DNA from: Vreelandella alkaliphila
GTDB taxonomy: Bacteria; Pseudomonadota; Gammaproteobacteria; Pseudomonadales; Halomonadaceae
Direction of reading: 5' to 3'
Length of the DNA stretch: 64,000 bases
Assembly (NCBI RefSeq): GCF_016107625.1
Contig: NZ_JABASV010000002.1
Coordinates: 248,001 to 312,000 of the forward strand
The notes under the pieces are model-generated. The model saw nothing but the letters and a program-made list of their open reading frames with translations. It did no database searches and was not told the DNA's origin. The position numbers and the translations under genes were made by a program. Positions 17,124-25,602 of the stretch are shown here, piece after piece; the first letter of the stretch is position 1, and each line of letters opens with the position of its first letter.

Positions 17124-18737
17124 ATGAGGCGTTTCTTTTCCTTAGGGTTGCTGTGCCTGCTGTTGTTAAGCGTCACAGTCACCGCCCAAGCACAAACAAG
17201 CGCCACCGTTGAGGCTGATGACGCAGCGGCGCTTGAGCTACTAAACGCGCTGGACGTGCGTTCCTATTCCGCCAAAGGCGAAGCGATCAACGCTATTTTG
17301 CAAAGCGATGATGAGCGCGCGCGTGATTGGCTGCAGTCCTTGTTGGATGGTCGCTTGCAGCGCACTGACGACGGCCGCTTTGTGGTGGTGCTCGATAATC
17401 AAGGTCGCGATTGGCCAGTTGCAGATGCGCTGACCAATGAACCGCTGGGGGAGATGTCCCGCCGTGACCTGGATCGTATTGGCATTAATAACAATTTACG
17501 CAACCAGCTACGCAGCGCTATTGCCGTAGTAGATTTGTATTCGCCAAACGTTGAGCGTCGGCGTATTTCAGCCAGCCGACTACTGGGCGAGGTCGATGAA
17601 GAGCTGGCCGAACCGCTCAGTCAACTGATCGCTGAAGAAGAAGATGCCGAGGTAGCGCGCAGGCTTACCCAGGCGCTGGCGATTTACCAAGTTGAAAGCG
17701 GCGAGCTTGAAGGCGTTGAAACGCTGCGAGGCAGTTTGCATCCACGTGTTCGAGTAGCGCTTAGTCGGGCAGCGAATAGCGATGACTCTATTATTGCCGA
17801 TGCCGCCAATGAAGCGCTGAGCAGCATTGAGCAGAATCTCAAAATTAACCGTGGCCTGGAAACGCTCTACTTCGGGCTTTCGCTTGGCTCGGTACTGGTG
17901 TTGGCGGCGATTGGCCTGGCTATTACCTTTGGCGTGATGGGCGTTATCAATATGGCTCATGGTGAGCTAATCATGCTCGGCGCTTATACCACCTGGATGA
18001 TGCAGCAGCTGTTGCCCGGCCAGCCAGGGTTGGCGCTAATTTTGTCGATCCCCGCGGGCTTTATGGTGGCCGCGCTGGTGGGCATTGCCATTGAGCGAGG
18101 CGTTATTCAGTTCCTGAAGGGCCGCCCGCTGGAAACGTTGCTGGCGACGTTCGGTATCAGCTTGATTTTACAACAGCTGGTGCGAACGGTGATTTCACCG
18201 CTAAACCGTACGGTCATAACGCCCGAATGGATGAGCGGTTCATTAGTGATTAACGATGCGCTGTCGCTGACGCTTAATCGTATGTTTGTACTTGGTTTTG
18301 CACTGGTAGTGTTTGCCGCGCTGATGCTGATTATGCGCCGCACGAGGCTAGGGCTTGAAGTGCGTGCAGTGACCCAAAACCGCGCCATGGCACGCTCCAT
18401 GGGTATCCGCGCCACGCGGGTCGATATTATGACCTTCGCATTAGGGTCTGGCGTCGCTGGTTTGGCAGGCGTTGCGTTATCACAACTGACCAACGTCGGC
18501 CCCAATCTGGGCCAGAACTATATTATTGATTCCTTTATGGTCGTCGTTTTCGGCGGCGTGGGAAATCTATGGGGCACCCTGGTGGCCGGGCTTTCCCTGG
18601 GCATTATCAACCAAGTGTTGGAACCCTGGGCAGGCGCCGTGCTGGCCAAAATTATTGTCCTGGTGTTCATCATTCTATTTATTCAAAAACGCCCGCGTGG
18701 ACTCTTCCCGCAGAAGGGCCGGGCTGCGGAGGGCTAA
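17124..18737 (+). CDS. urtB: Urea ABC transporter permease UrtB
   Basis: A 537-residue protein. It has a signal/anchor (1-25, ending AQAQT), then about 220 hydrophilic residues with repeated helix pairs (NVERRRISASRLLG, HPRVRVALSRAA) resembling HEAT-like repeats. The LivH-type permease domain starts near residue 248: FGLSLGSVLVLAAIGLAI, GVMGVINMAHGELIMLGAY and the EAA-like loop RAVTQNRAMARSMGI. The long periplasmic N-domain is characteristic of UrtB and distinguishes it from amino-acid LivH (about 300 residues). It forms the channel with UrtC. Confidence 0.95.
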   Translation: MRRFFSLGLLCLLLLSVTVTAQAQTSATVEADDAAALELLNALDVRSYSAKGEAINAILQSDDERARDWLQSLLDGRLQRTDDGRFVVVLDNQGRDWPVADALTNEPLGEMSRRDLDRIGINNNLRNQLRSAIAVVDLYSPNVERRRISASRLLGEVDEELAEPLSQLIAEEEDAEVARRLTQALAIYQVESGELEGVETLRGSLHPRVRVALSRAANSDDSIIADAANEALSSIEQNLKINRGLETLYFGLSLGSVLVLAAIGLAITFGVMGVINMAHGELIMLGAYTTWMMQQLLPGQPGLALILSIPAGFMVAALVGIAIERGVIQFLKGRPLETLLATFGISLILQQLVRTVISPLNRTVITPEWMSGSLVINDALSLTLNRMFVLGFALVVFAALMLIMRRTRLGLEVRAVTQNRAMARSMGIRATRVDIMTFALGSGVAGLAGVALSQLTNVGPNLGQNYIIDSFMVVVFGGVGNLWGTLVAGLSLGIINQVLEPWAGAVLAKIIVLVFIILFIQKRPRGLFPQKGRAAEG

Positions 18738-18740
18738 GCG

Positions 18741-19904
18741 ATGTCATCAACGATCTCATTAATGACGCAATCATCTTCACGCCAGTTTTGGCTAACCCGC
18801 CCGTTTGGCGAACGGGCCACGCAGATTTTTCTTGGCGTGCTGTTTGCCGCCCTGCTACTGGTTACGGTGCTCCATTTAGCGCTGCCCCAAGGCCACCCGT
18901 TGCACGTTAATGCTTACACCGTGAACCTGTTCGGTAAGTACTTAAGCTACGCGTTGCTAGCAGTGGCGGTGGATTTGGTATGGGGCTATTTGGGCATTCT
19001 GAGCCTGGGCCACGGGGCGTTTTTTGCCATTGGCGGTTACGCCATGGGTATGTACCTGATGCGCCAAATTGGTGACCGCGGTACTTACGGCGACCCGGTA
19101 CTGCCGGATTTTATGGTGTTTCTCAACTGGGACAGCCTGCCCTGGTACTGGCTCGGATTTGATATGGCCTGGTTTGCGTTTGCCATGGTGCTGTTAGCCC
19201 CTGGGTTATTGGCATTAGTATTCGGCTTTTTAGCGTTTCGCTCGCGGGTTACTGGGGTGTATTTGTCGATTATTACCCAGGCGCTGACCTTTGCCCTGAT
19301 GTTGGCATTCTTCCGCAATGAGATGGGCTTTGGTGGCAACAACGGCTTAACCGATTTCCGTGAGTTGCTGGGCTACAACCTGCGCAGCAACGACACTCGC
19401 TTAGGGCTGTTTATTGCCACTGGGGTTGCGCTGGCGCTGGGTTATATCCTGTGTCGAGCGATTGTTACCAGCAAGCTAGGTCGAGTATGTGTGGCAACTC
19501 GGGATGCCGAGGCCCGCACGCGGTTTATTGGCTATCGGGTCGAACGCTTCCAGCTGTTTGTGTTCGTGGTTTCCGCCATGTTGGCAGGCTTGGCTGGCGC
19601 GCTTTATGTCCCTCAGGTAGGGATTATCAACCCCAGTGAGTTCTCGCCAATTTTCTCGATTGAAATTGTGCTGTGGGTGGCACTGGGTGGCCGCGCCACG
19701 CTTTATGGAGCGGTTATCGGGGCGATCTTAGTCAACTACGCCAAAACCATCTTCACCGGCGTGATGCCGGATGCATGGCTGTTTGCCCTGGGCGCGATGT
19801 TTGTCTTGGTCACGGTGTTGCTACCCAAAGGCGTGGCGGGATTATTGCTCCACCTAAAACGCCGCAAAAAATCCGCTACCTTGCCGAAGGAGGCTACCGC
19901 ATGA
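18741..19904 (+). CDS. urtC: Urea ABC transporter permease UrtC
   Basis: A 387-residue LivM-type permease with about ten membrane spans. Conserved segments are SYALLAVAVDLVWGYLGILSLGHGAFFAIGGYAMGMYL (read in pieces) and RFIGYRVERFQLFVFVVSAMLAGLAGALY, the LivM loop plus TM region. It begins 3 bp after urtB and overlaps urtD by four bases (ATGA), implying translational coupling. Confidence 0.95.
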   Translation: MSSTISLMTQSSSRQFWLTRPFGERATQIFLGVLFAALLLVTVLHLALPQGHPLHVNAYTVNLFGKYLSYALLAVAVDLVWGYLGILSLGHGAFFAIGGYAMGMYLMRQIGDRGTYGDPVLPDFMVFLNWDSLPWYWLGFDMAWFAFAMVLLAPGLLALVFGFLAFRSRVTGVYLSIITQALTFALMLAFFRNEMGFGGNNGLTDFRELLGYNLRSNDTRLGLFIATGVALALGYILCRAIVTSKLGRVCVATRDAEARTRFIGYRVERFQLFVFVVSAMLAGLAGALYVPQVGIINPSEFSPIFSIEIVLWVALGGRATLYGAVIGAILVNYAKTIFTGVMPDAWLFALGAMFVLVTVLLPKGVAGLLLHLKRRKKSATLPKEATA

Positions 19905-20737
19905 GCTTGTTGCAATCGCTAACCACGCGGGATCGGGTATTTGATTTTATGGCTCCTCAGGCCTCACCGGTGGATGTGCGCCATGGCCCGATTCTGTATA
20001 TGGAAGATGTCTCGGTGAGCTTCGATGGCTTCAAGGCAATCAATAACTTAAACCTGACTATTGATGACGGTGAACTGCGCTGCATTATCGGCCCTAACGG
20101 GGCCGGTAAAACGACCATGATGGATATCATTACTGGCAAAACACGCCCCAACGCAGGCAGCGTGTGGTTTGGCAGCCGTCATAATCTACTGCAAATGAAT
20201 GAACCGGATATCGCCAGCTTGGGAATTGGTCGTAAGTTCCAAAAGCCCACGGTATTTGAAGCGCTGAGCGTGTTTGAAAACCTGGAGCTGGCGATGGCCG
20301 CCGACAAGCGTATTTTTCCCACGCTGACTGCCCGTATAACTGATGAAATTAAAGATCGTATCAATGAGGTGCTTGAAACGATTGGCTTGGCCGAGCTGCG
20401 CTACCAGCCAGCAGGGATTCTTTCCCACGGTCAAAAGCAGTGGCTGGAAATTGGCATGCTGTTAATGCAGCGCCCGCGTTTACTGCTGGTAGATGAACCC
20501 GTCGCCGGGATGACGGAACAGGAGATGGAGCGCACCGCAGAGTTACTAACAGGCCTGGCGGGTAAACAGTCGGTGGTTGTGGTAGAGCATGACATGGGGT
20601 TTGTACGTTCCATTGCCCGTAAAGTGACCGTGTTGCACCAAGGCGGCGTGCTGGCAGAAGGCAGTATGGATCAGGTATCCAGCGACCCGAAAGTGGTCGA
20701 GGTGTATCTGGGTGCAGACGACGAGGAGGCTGCCTAA
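19901..20737 (+). CDS. urtD: Urea ABC transporter ATPase UrtD
   Basis: ATG 19901 is preceded by AAGGAGG and overlaps the urtC stop; 278 residues. Walker A is GPNGAGKTT, the signature motif is the UrtD/LivG variant LSHGQKQWLEIG in place of LSGGQ, Walker B is LLLVDEPVAGM and the H-loop is VVEHDM. The N-terminal 30 residues before the ABC core are a UrtD-type extension. It energises urea import together with UrtE. Confidence 0.95.
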   Translation: MSLLQSLTTRDRVFDFMAPQASPVDVRHGPILYMEDVSVSFDGFKAINNLNLTIDDGELRCIIGPNGAGKTTMMDIITGKTRPNAGSVWFGSRHNLLQMNEPDIASLGIGRKFQKPTVFEALSVFENLELAMAADKRIFPTLTARITDEIKDRINEVLETIGLAELRYQPAGILSHGQKQWLEIGMLLMQRPRLLLVDEPVAGMTEQEMERTAELLTGLAGKQSVVVVEHDMGFVRSIARKVTVLHQGGVLAEGSMDQVSSDPKVVEVYLGADDEEAA

Positions 20738-21444
20738 TGCTGGCGATTGAAAAGCTCAACCAGTTTTACGGGGAAAGTCACACCTTGTGGGACTTAGATC
20801 TCGACGTGCCTGAAGGCCAGTGCACCTGCGTGATGGGCCGCAACGGGGTAGGTAAAACCACCTTAATGAAAGCCATTATGGGCGAAGTGGCCGTAAAGAG
20901 CGGCCAACTGCGCTATCAGGGTGAGGGGAGCGACATTGAGCTGACCAAAAAAGCCGTTGAGGCACGTTCCCGTTTGGGCATTGGCTTTGTCCCCCAGGGA
21001 CGGCAGATTTTTCCGCTGCTCACGGTGGAAGAAAACCTGCGTACCGGCTTGGCAGCGCGTGGTGATGGCCTGAAAAAAATCCCCGAGCGTATCTACGAGC
21101 TTTTTCCGGTGCTGAAAGAGATGAAGCACCGCCGTGGCGGTGATTTGTCTGGCGGTCAACAGCAACAGCTAGCGATTGGCCGCGCGCTGGTGATCGAACC
21201 CAAACTGTTGATTCTGGATGAACCGGGAGAGGGCATTCAGCCCAATATTGTGGCGCAAATCGGTCAGGTGATTCGCCAGTTGATCAAAGAGGATGGCTTA
21301 ACGGTACTACTGGTCGAGCAGAAACTGCCCTTTGCCCGCAAATACGCCGACCGTTTTGTGATTATGAATCGCGGCCGTCCGGTCGCCAAAGGCGAGATCG
21401 CCGAGCTTTCTAACGAACTGATCAAACAACACTTGACCGTTTAA
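20737..21444 (+). CDS. urtE: Urea ABC transporter ATPase UrtE
   Basis: A 235-residue LivF-type ATPase: Walker A GRNGVGKTT, signature LSGGQQQQLAIGRAL, Walker B LLILDEPGEGIQPNI and H-loop VEQKLPFA. GEGIQP is the LivF/UrtE form of the D-loop. Its ATG shares one base with the urtD stop. It is the last gene of the five-gene operon. Confidence 0.95.
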   Translation: MLAIEKLNQFYGESHTLWDLDLDVPEGQCTCVMGRNGVGKTTLMKAIMGEVAVKSGQLRYQGEGSDIELTKKAVEARSRLGIGFVPQGRQIFPLLTVEENLRTGLAARGDGLKKIPERIYELFPVLKEMKHRRGGDLSGGQQQQLAIGRALVIEPKLLILDEPGEGIQPNIVAQIGQVIRQLIKEDGLTVLLVEQKLPFARKYADRFVIMNRGRPVAKGEIAELSNELIKQHLTV

Positions 21445-21471
21445 GTTATCCACACCCGGTTACCTCAACCA

Positions 21472-21505
21472 AGCAAAGCGCCCGCCATCAGGCGGGCGCT
21501 TTGCT
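21472..21505. terminator. Bidirectional terminator between urtE and the metal transporter
   Basis: A perfect 15-bp stem (AGCAAAGCGCCCGCC and its complement) with loop ATCA separates the convergent urtE (plus) and metal permease (minus) genes. Confidence 0.9.
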
Positions 21506-21527
21506 GATGCAGCGGAGAAACCGGCGT

Positions 21528-22448
21528 TCACAGATTGGCAGGCGGCTCCACCGGCGACTGACGGTCGCGGCGGCGCTTGAGAAGCTGCGTGGCGAGGCCA
21601 TAGCGCGGGCCCAACAGAAAGGCAAGTATCAAGAACACGCCGGTCATGACGGCCATCATGCCGCCAATGGAGACGTTGAAATACACGGCGAGGTAGTAGC
21701 CGGAAATACTTGAGGCGATGGAAATTAGCGCACCGATGATAAACATCATCCACAGACGGTCGGTGAGTAGGTAGGCGGCTGAGGCGGGCACAATGGCAAA
21801 GGCGATAAACAGCACCGCACCCACCGCATCAAAGGCCGCAACGGCAGTGGAACTGGTCAGCATCAGTAGCACGTAGAACAGGATGGTTGGCATAAAACCG
21901 AAGGTTTTTGCCAGCGCCGGGTCGAAGGTGGCCAGTTTCAGTTCTTTGTAGAACAGGCCGATAAAGCCGTAGTTAAGCAGTGTCATAATGCTCATCGAAA
22001 CGAGCGCCTGGGGGATAGGCAAGCCAAACAGGTCGATGGTATCCAGCCAGACAAAGCCGATTTCGCCAAGCAGCACGGTGTGGGTGTCGATATGTACATC
22101 GTTGGCGTAGACATTGAGTAACAGCACGCCGATGGAGAAGAGGGCGGGGAAAACCAGACCGATGGCGGCATCCTGTTTTACTCGCTTGGTGTTGGCCAGT
22201 GCTTCGGTGAGCAACACGGTTAATAGCCCAGTTAATGCGGCGCCTATTAGCTGCACGGGCCCGCTCTGCTGCTTTGTCAGCAGCCAGACAATCACAATGC
22301 CAAACACAATTGAGTGGCTAATCGCATCAGTGAGCATGCTATTGCCGCGCAGCACAAGGAAGGTACCCACCGCCGAGGAGGCAATGCCAACCATGGCACC
22401 TACCAGAATAATGGGCAGCGCCGTGTCGGTCAGTAATTCAGCAATCAT
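21528..22448 (-). CDS. Metal (Mn/Fe/Zn-type) ABC transporter permease, second subunit
   Basis: ATG 22448 is chosen because it overlaps the stop of the upstream permease by four bases (ATGA); the frame is open further but that extension lies inside the neighbour. The 306-residue product has eight to nine hydrophobic segments. It shows the ABC-3 family pattern: GNSMLTDAISHSIVFGIV (start of the conserved TM2 region), VKQDAAIGLVFPALFSIG, LATFDPALAKTFG and AFDAVGAVLFIAFAIVPASAAYLL. It is a MntD/SitD/TroD-like membrane subunit. Confidence 0.9.
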   Translation of the reverse strand: MIAELLTDTALPIILVGAMVGIASSAVGTFLVLRGNSMLTDAISHSIVFGIVIVWLLTKQQSGPVQLIGAALTGLLTVLLTEALANTKRVKQDAAIGLVFPALFSIGVLLLNVYANDVHIDTHTVLLGEIGFVWLDTIDLFGLPIPQALVSMSIMTLLNYGFIGLFYKELKLATFDPALAKTFGFMPTILFYVLLMLTSSTAVAAFDAVGAVLFIAFAIVPASAAYLLTDRLWMMFIIGALISIASSISGYYLAVYFNVSIGGMMAVMTGVFLILAFLLGPRYGLATQLLKRRRDRQSPVEPPANL

Positions 22449-23539
22449 GTCACGACCTCTTCGAAGGTGGCGACCACCTGTTTCGCTGCCTTTTCTCCCC
22501 GCGACGTTAGCGCCCATCCGGTTCCGCCATCAGGAGAGCGTATAAGGTATCCTTGACGCTTAAGTTGACTCAACACCCTGCGCACGCCGAATGTTGTGCG
22601 GTAGTGTTGTGAAGCGGAGGGATGCTTGTAAAGCGCGTAGAGCAATTGCTGCTTCTGCAATGCTTCTTTTTGGCGGTAATGCTTGATGAAGCCCCATAGC
22701 AGGCCCCGGCCGGGGGCAAGCGCCAGTGAGATGATTACAATAGCCGTTGCGGTGAGAATCACCAGCGGGCCGGTCGCCAGACCACGGGATAGGGTACTAA
22801 TGGTTGCTCCCGAGACCCCACTGACAATACCGATACCAGCGGCAATAACCAGCATCCCCCCCAGATGACGGCTCCACTGCCGGGCCGCTGCTGCTGGCGC
22901 CACGATCATGGCGGCCATTAATATCACGCCAACCATTTGCAAGCCGACCACCACGGCGAGCGCCACCATAGCGGTAAGCGCGGCTTCGATAGCGTTGACG
23001 GGCATGCCGAGCGAGCGGGCGTACTGCCCATCAAAAGTGACCAGCTTGGCTTGTTTCCAGAAGATGGCGAGCAGCGTGAGTGTGACAAGGGTGATGCTAC
23101 CCATTACCCACAGATCCGAGCGTAGCGTAGCGGCGGCCTGACCGAACAGAAAGGCTTCGAGCCCCCCTTGGGAGGCGTTGTTGGTACCCTGGATATAGGT
23201 CAGCAGCACGATGCCAATGGCAAAGAAAATGCTTAGGCAAATTCCGAGAGCGGCATCGGTTTTCAAGCGGCTTTTGCGGGTCAGCAGCAGCATCGTCAGC
23301 GCGGCTAACGAGCCGGTGGCCAGTGAGCCAATGATAACGCTGCCCATATCCCGACTGCCGGTGATGATGAAGCTTAAACACACGCCGGGCAGCGCCGCAT
23401 GCGAAATGGCGTCACCGAGCAGACTCTGGCGGCGTAACACCGCAAAACAGCCCAGAGGGCCGCTGATCAGCCCCAGTAGCGAGGCACCAATCACCACGTT
23501 TTGAAAGGTGTAGTCAGACAGAAGGTCGAGCCACTGCAT
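22445..23539 (-). CDS. Metal ABC transporter permease with C-terminal winged-helix-like extension
   Basis: A 364-residue protein. Residues 1-275 are an ABC-3 permease: RRQSLLGDAISHAALPGV, LKTDAALGICLSIFFAIG, LVTFDGQYARSLGMP and LQMVGVILMAAMIVAPAAAA. Residues about 285-364 are hydrophilic and look like a winged helix: QKQQLLYALYKHPSASQ, then a helix (VRRVLSQLKRQGYL) and a wing (RSPDGGTGWALTSRG). Similar DtxR-like tails are known on some TroC/MntC-type permeases, where their function is not settled. It starts 3 bp after the ATPase gene. Confidence 0.88.
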   Translation of the reverse strand: MQWLDLLSDYTFQNVVIGASLLGLISGPLGCFAVLRRQSLLGDAISHAALPGVCLSFIITGSRDMGSVIIGSLATGSLAALTMLLLTRKSRLKTDAALGICLSIFFAIGIVLLTYIQGTNNASQGGLEAFLFGQAAATLRSDLWVMGSITLVTLTLLAIFWKQAKLVTFDGQYARSLGMPVNAIEAALTAMVALAVVVGLQMVGVILMAAMIVAPAAAARQWSRHLGGMLVIAAGIGIVSGVSGATISTLSRGLATGPLVILTATAIVIISLALAPGRGLLWGFIKHYRQKEALQKQQLLYALYKHPSASQHYRTTFGVRRVLSQLKRQGYLIRSPDGGTGWALTSRGEKAAKQVVATFEEVVT

Positions 23540-23542
23540 GGG

Positions 23543-24325
23543 TTATTTCACCTTTGAAGCAGTGAACATCAAGGCGTCGCTATCGTTCAGCAGGGCAATC
23601 TGGCCACCGTACGCCTGACGCAGATAATCAATATTAAACACGTCTTCAGCCTTGCCGCTGGCAATCACGCGTACGTTAAGCAGCAACAGCCAGTCGAAGT
23701 AATTACGTACGGTTTGCAGGTCATGGTGGACAACAATCAGCGTTTTACCCGCATCGCGCAGGCGGCGCAGAATGTCGATAATGGCGCGCTCGGTGGTGGC
23801 ATCAACCCCGGCCATGGGCTCGTCGAGAAAGTACACATCGGCCTGTTGTACCAGTGCGCGGGCTAGAAACACTCGCTGCTGCTGGCCGCCAGAAAGCTGA
23901 CTGATCTGGCGGTCGGCATAGGCGCTCATTCCCACCATCTCCAAGGCTTCCAGCGACTCCTCACGCTCTTTACGCCCTGGGCGCCGGAGCCAGCCCAGGC
24001 GACCGTAAAGACCCATGGTGACCACATCCAGCGCGGTGGTCGGGAAGTCCCAGTCGACGCTGGAGCGCTGCGGCACATAGCCAACGCGCCTGCGCTGTGA
24101 GGCGTAGGGGCGCCCATGCACCATGACCTCGCCGGAAAGCGATGGTACAAGCTCCAGCAGGCTCTTGATTAGCGTGCTCTTACCCGCCCCGTTAGGTCCG
24201 ACAATGCCTGCCATCACGCCGGTAGGAATCTCCAGGTTAATATCCCAGAGAACGGGCTGATTATGATAGCTGACGGTCAGGTTCTGAATGCTGAGCGCCG
24301 TGTCGGTCGTTGCGGGTGTCGCCAT
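23543..24325 (-). CDS. Metal ABC transporter ATPase
   Basis: A 260-residue cytosolic ATPase of the MntB/ZnuC/SitB class: Walker A GPNGAGKST, Q-loop in VGYVPQRSSVDWDFP (the D-W-x-FP after the Q-loop is typical of Mn/Zn importers), signature LSGGQQQRVFLARAL, Walker B VYFLDEPMAGVD and H-loop VVHHDL. It lies between the binding protein (24 bp upstream) and the two permeases in a four-gene operon. Confidence 0.93.
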   Translation of the reverse strand: MATPATTDTALSIQNLTVSYHNQPVLWDINLEIPTGVMAGIVGPNGAGKSTLIKSLLELVPSLSGEVMVHGRPYASQRRRVGYVPQRSSVDWDFPTTALDVVTMGLYGRLGWLRRPGRKEREESLEALEMVGMSAYADRQISQLSGGQQQRVFLARALVQQADVYFLDEPMAGVDATTERAIIDILRRLRDAGKTLIVVHHDLQTVRNYFDWLLLLNVRVIASGKAEDVFNIDYLRQAYGGQIALLNDSDALMFTASKVK

Positions 24326-24348
24326 TGTTGCAGTGCCTTATCGAATGA

Positions 24349-25317
24349 TTAGTGAGCGAGCTTCCACTCGTTAGCCCAATCGTTCATTTCATCGGGAAGC
24401 GGTGCCAGGGTACCGCCAAGCGCTTCGACAATATGCTGGGTGTTGCGGTAGATCATCCCCATATAAGTGCCATCGACCGTGTCCGGGTCGCCCATGGCAT
24501 CGGAGTAGAGTTCGCCGCCAATTTCGACAGTCTGGCCCCGTTGTTGGGCGGCATCAATAACTGCCTGAACCGTGCGCGGGTTGATGGTGCTCTCGATGAA
24601 AAGGGCTGGAACCGCGCGATCCACCACAATATCTGTCATGTTGCGAATATCAGCAATCCCCGTTTCCGTTTCTGTGCTAATGCCTTGTATGCCTTCCACG
24701 TCGATATCGTAGGCGCGGCCAAAGTAACCAAAGGCATCGTGAGCGGTGACCAGAATGCGTTGCTCATCGGGAATGCTGGCAATACTGTCTGCCACCCATT
24801 CGTGCAGGGCAAGCAGTTGCGCCTGATAACGCTCGGTATTGGCATCAAACGTCGCGGCGCAGTCGGGGCGCGCTTCACTCAGCGAGGCATTGAGCGTGGG
24901 CAGTGTTTGCGCCCATAAAGAAACGTCCATCCACAGATGAGGATCGATGCCGTACACATCCTGTGAGGTAATCAATGACGCGGGGTCAATCGAGGCAGGG
25001 GCTACGGCAAGCGTAGGTGTGCGCTCGGAGAACCTTTCCAGTACGTCGCCTAGCTGGCCTTCCAGCGAATAGCCTGAGTAGAAAATCTGTTCTGCGTTTC
25101 GCAGTGTTGCCACATCGCTAGCGCTTGCCTGATACAAATGGGGGTCTACGCCGGGGCCCATCATGGCTTCCACATTAACGCATTCGCCGCCTACTTCCTG
25201 CGCCACATCGGCAATCATCCCAATCGTTGCCACCACGTTTAAGGGCGTCTCATCGGCAGTTGCCAACGCACTTAAAGGCAGCGCTCCCAATAGAATCACG
25301 GCATATTTTGTTGCCAT
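24349..25317 (-). CDS. Metal-binding lipoprotein-like/periplasmic protein, TroA/MntA type
   Basis: A 322-residue cluster A-I binding protein with a signal peptide (1-21). Candidate metal ligands lie in the expected order: His in GVDPHLYQ, His in IDPHLWMD, Glu/His around TAHDAFGYFG, and Asp in ELYSDAMG. There is no His-rich loop as in ZnuA, and GIQGISTETE plus the GELYSDAMG end resemble Mn/Fe binders (TroA, MntA, SitA), so Mn(II) or Fe(II) is favoured over Zn. It is the first gene of the operon. Confidence 0.88.
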   Translation of the reverse strand: MATKYAVILLGALPLSALATADETPLNVVATIGMIADVAQEVGGECVNVEAMMGPGVDPHLYQASASDVATLRNAEQIFYSGYSLEGQLGDVLERFSERTPTLAVAPASIDPASLITSQDVYGIDPHLWMDVSLWAQTLPTLNASLSEARPDCAATFDANTERYQAQLLALHEWVADSIASIPDEQRILVTAHDAFGYFGRAYDIDVEGIQGISTETETGIADIRNMTDIVVDRAVPALFIESTINPRTVQAVIDAAQQRGQTVEIGGELYSDAMGDPDTVDGTYMGMIYRNTQHIVEALGGTLAPLPDEMNDWANEWKLAH

Positions 25318-25505
25318 TATTTAGCTCCAGACTCGTCATGAGGTAGATGGGGTTAAATTGCTTTGTGTAAACTGATTGTCTTAAGGAAAGAAGTATAGCC
25401 TTGGCTAAGTTTGTGGCGCGATTAATCCAATGTCAAGCAGATAAAAGGCGTTGAGGTGAGCTGAAAGGCGAGCCCGAGTGATGGTGGGAATAAACATCAG
25501 GCGCA

Positions 25506-25545
25506 TGGGAAAATGGCGCATTGATGTAAAGGCACCATTTTCCCA
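25506..25545. repeat. Perfect 11-bp inverted repeat, 18-base spacer
   Basis: TGGGAAAATGG (25506-25516) and its complement (25535-25545) flank 18 bases, between the start of the metal binding-protein gene and the end of the PepSY gene. No T-run follows on either side. It could be an operator for the metal operon or a weak transcript end for the PepSY operon. The 285-bp intergenic region shows no gene. Confidence 0.55.
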
Positions 25546-25602
25546 GCTCCTCATTAATTACCGCATAGGATTGATGATGGGGGATGAGTTGTTGAGCAAT
25601 AC

